Shown: piece after piece, positions 5,701 through 6,262 of the stretch
How the letters are laid out: the number at the start of each line of letters is the position of its first letter
How positions within the stretch are numbered: the stretch's first letter is position 1
Assembly: GCA_023264755.1 (NCBI GenBank)
Contig: JAHFVB010000314.1
Location: 1 to 6,262 of the forward strand
DNA length: 6,262 nt
Direction of reading: 5' to 3'
Origin: Mycobacterium sp.
GTDB taxonomy: Bacteria > Actinomycetota > Actinomycetes > Mycobacteriales > Mycobacteriaceae
The notes under the pieces: generated by a model
The model's input: the letters and a program-made list of their open reading frames with translations, nothing else
What the model was told of the DNA's origin: nothing
The model's database searches: none
Made by a program: the position numbers and the translations under genes

Positions 5701-6262
5701 CGATTTCGCACGGCGTCTTCGATTCCGGTGCGGTCTCGAGCTCGGTGGCTGGAAGCGCCGGCCCGGGCTCCGCACCCACCGGCGTCGGTACCGACACCTG
5801 CGACGGTGTTTCCCCCTCATCCGGTGCGCCGGTTGGGGATTCGACCGCGGCGTCGACGGTCTCGCCGCTCTTCGAGTCGTCCGTGACGTCGTCCTCCGAT
5901 TCGCCTTCGGGCTCAGCCTGCGAATCGTCCTCGGATTCGTCGTCGGAATCGTCCTCGGACTCTTCGTCGGCTCCCTCGCCTTCGTCGGTCGACGGATCCA
6001 GGTCGCCGTCCTCCCCTAGCTCCGGCGGGTCCACTTCGGCCAGTTCGGGCGCCGCGTCGGCCGAAGCTCCGACCAGTCCCCCGATGAGGTCGGACAACTG
6101 CTGTCCGAATCCGGACAATCCCATCCCGCCGAGCCCGGGCGTCCCGCCGCCGAGCCCAGACATCCCGCCCAGGCCAGGTAGTTCACCGCCGAGTTCACCG
6201 GGCGCCGCCGTCGATGCGGCCGGAGTCGGTTGCCCCGCCGGCGCCGGCTCGGGGGCCAGGGG
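5669..6262 (-). CDS. low-complexity acidic Gly/Pro/Ala-rich protein, C-terminal part (Rv3439c-like)
   Basis: The frame stays open through the right edge of the window, so this is the last 197 residues of a longer protein; the internal ATG at 6161-6163 is not needed as a start. In order the visible part has a Pro/Ala-rich segment (1-20), a Gly/Leu-rich segment with repeated GLGG (about 21-54, including GELGG, PGLGGM and PGLGGM again), and a short helix-like QQLSDLIGGLVG (54-65). An acidic Ser/Glu/Asp tract follows (about 81-137) with 8-residue ESEDD repeats, then a Pro/Thr/Glu-rich stretch and a tail TPCEIAADELPQVGG containing the only cysteine. It is probably disordered and strongly acidic; no enzyme domain is visible. 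From memory M. tuberculosis has an alanine/proline-rich hypothetical protein (Rv3439c) next to Rv3438, and I take this as the likely counterpart. Any secretion signal would lie outside the window. Its stop is 30 bp from the helicase stop, convergent. Confidence 0.8.
   Translation of the reverse strand, partial: PLAPEPAPAGQPTPAASTAAPGELGGELPGLGGMSGLGGGTPGLGGMGLSGFGQQLSDLIGGLVGASADAAPELAEVDPPELGEDGDLDPSTDEGEGADEESEDDSDDESEDDSQAEPEGESEDDVTDDSKSGETVDAAVESPTGAPDEGETPSQVSVPTPVGAEPGPALPATELETAPESKTPCEIAADELPQVGG
5879..5962 (-). repeat. 24-nt coding repeats for ESEDD-type octapeptides
   Basis: On the minus strand two tandem 24-nt units encode ESEDDSDD (5939-5962) and ESEDDSQA (5915-5938). A third, diverged unit encodes ESEDDVTD (5879-5902) after a 12-nt EPEG insert. 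The plus-strand 14-mer GAATCGTCCTCGGA is identical at 5922-5935 and 5946-5959. Such repeats may vary in copy number between strains. Confidence 0.7.

Noticed and set aside
5681..6019. Plus-strand frame with hydrophobic stretches (112 aa, e.g. IVLGFVVGIVLGLFVG)
   Set aside because: It looks like a membrane protein, but this is the antisense reading of the Ser/Glu/Asp codon repeats (GAC/GAG/TCC read as Val/Leu/Gly). It also overlaps the terminator and the opposing CDS.

Overview
The window is high-GC chromosomal DNA from an actinobacterium, most likely a non-tuberculous Mycobacterium. This rests on the strong GC third-position bias, GTG/TTG starts, apparent leaderless promoters with TANNNT-type -10 boxes, and proteins that match, from memory, the M. 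tuberculosis families of GlmS (Rv3436c), Rv3438, Rv3520c and Rv3439c. No database search was possible, so ortholog names are recollection. Nothing here looks like a mobile element, phage or CRISPR.

Layout. Positions 1-33 (minus) may hold the first codons of a gene lying downstream of glmS. Positions 76-1941 (minus) carry glmS, a complete glutamine-fructose-6-phosphate aminotransferase that makes glucosamine-6-phosphate for peptidoglycan and UDP-GlcNAc-derived compounds. A 113-bp divergent promoter region separates it from 2055-2897 (plus), an alpha/beta-hydrolase-fold protein in which the nucleophile position of the GxSxG elbow is glycine and no catalytic histidine is apparent, so it is probably a pseudo-hydrolase. 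At 2943-3992 (plus) is an F420-type luciferase-like oxidoreductase, whose promoter spacer contains a perfect 12-bp palindrome. A 218-bp intergenic region (3993-4210) holds a possible terminator, a good -10 box and a leader of about 145 nt that can fold into abutting hairpins. It precedes 4211-5638 (plus), a DEAD-box RNA helicase with a basic RG-rich tail. An 18-bp compound stem-loop lies between and partly inside the convergent 3' ends. At 5669-6262 (minus, cut by the window edge) is the C-terminal part of a low-complexity protein rich in Gly, Pro, Ala and acidic Ser-Glu-Asp repeats.

The genes do not form one pathway. glmS is housekeeping cell-wall metabolism. The hydrolase-like gene shares its promoter region. 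The oxidoreductase and helicase each appear to have their own promoter. Three consecutive genes (glmS, hydrolase-like, oxidoreductase) look leaderless, with a -10 box 6-8 nt before a GTG start. The helicase instead has a long structured leader and a Shine-Dalgarno sequence. I recall that in M. tuberculosis the Rv3438 and Rv3439c genes are neighbours; if so, the oxidoreductase-helicase pair is an insertion here or a loss there.

I found no clearly new multi-gene system. The most promising leads are the structured helicase leader with mutually exclusive hairpins, the degenerate hydrolase beside glmS, and the palindrome inside the oxidoreductase promoter.
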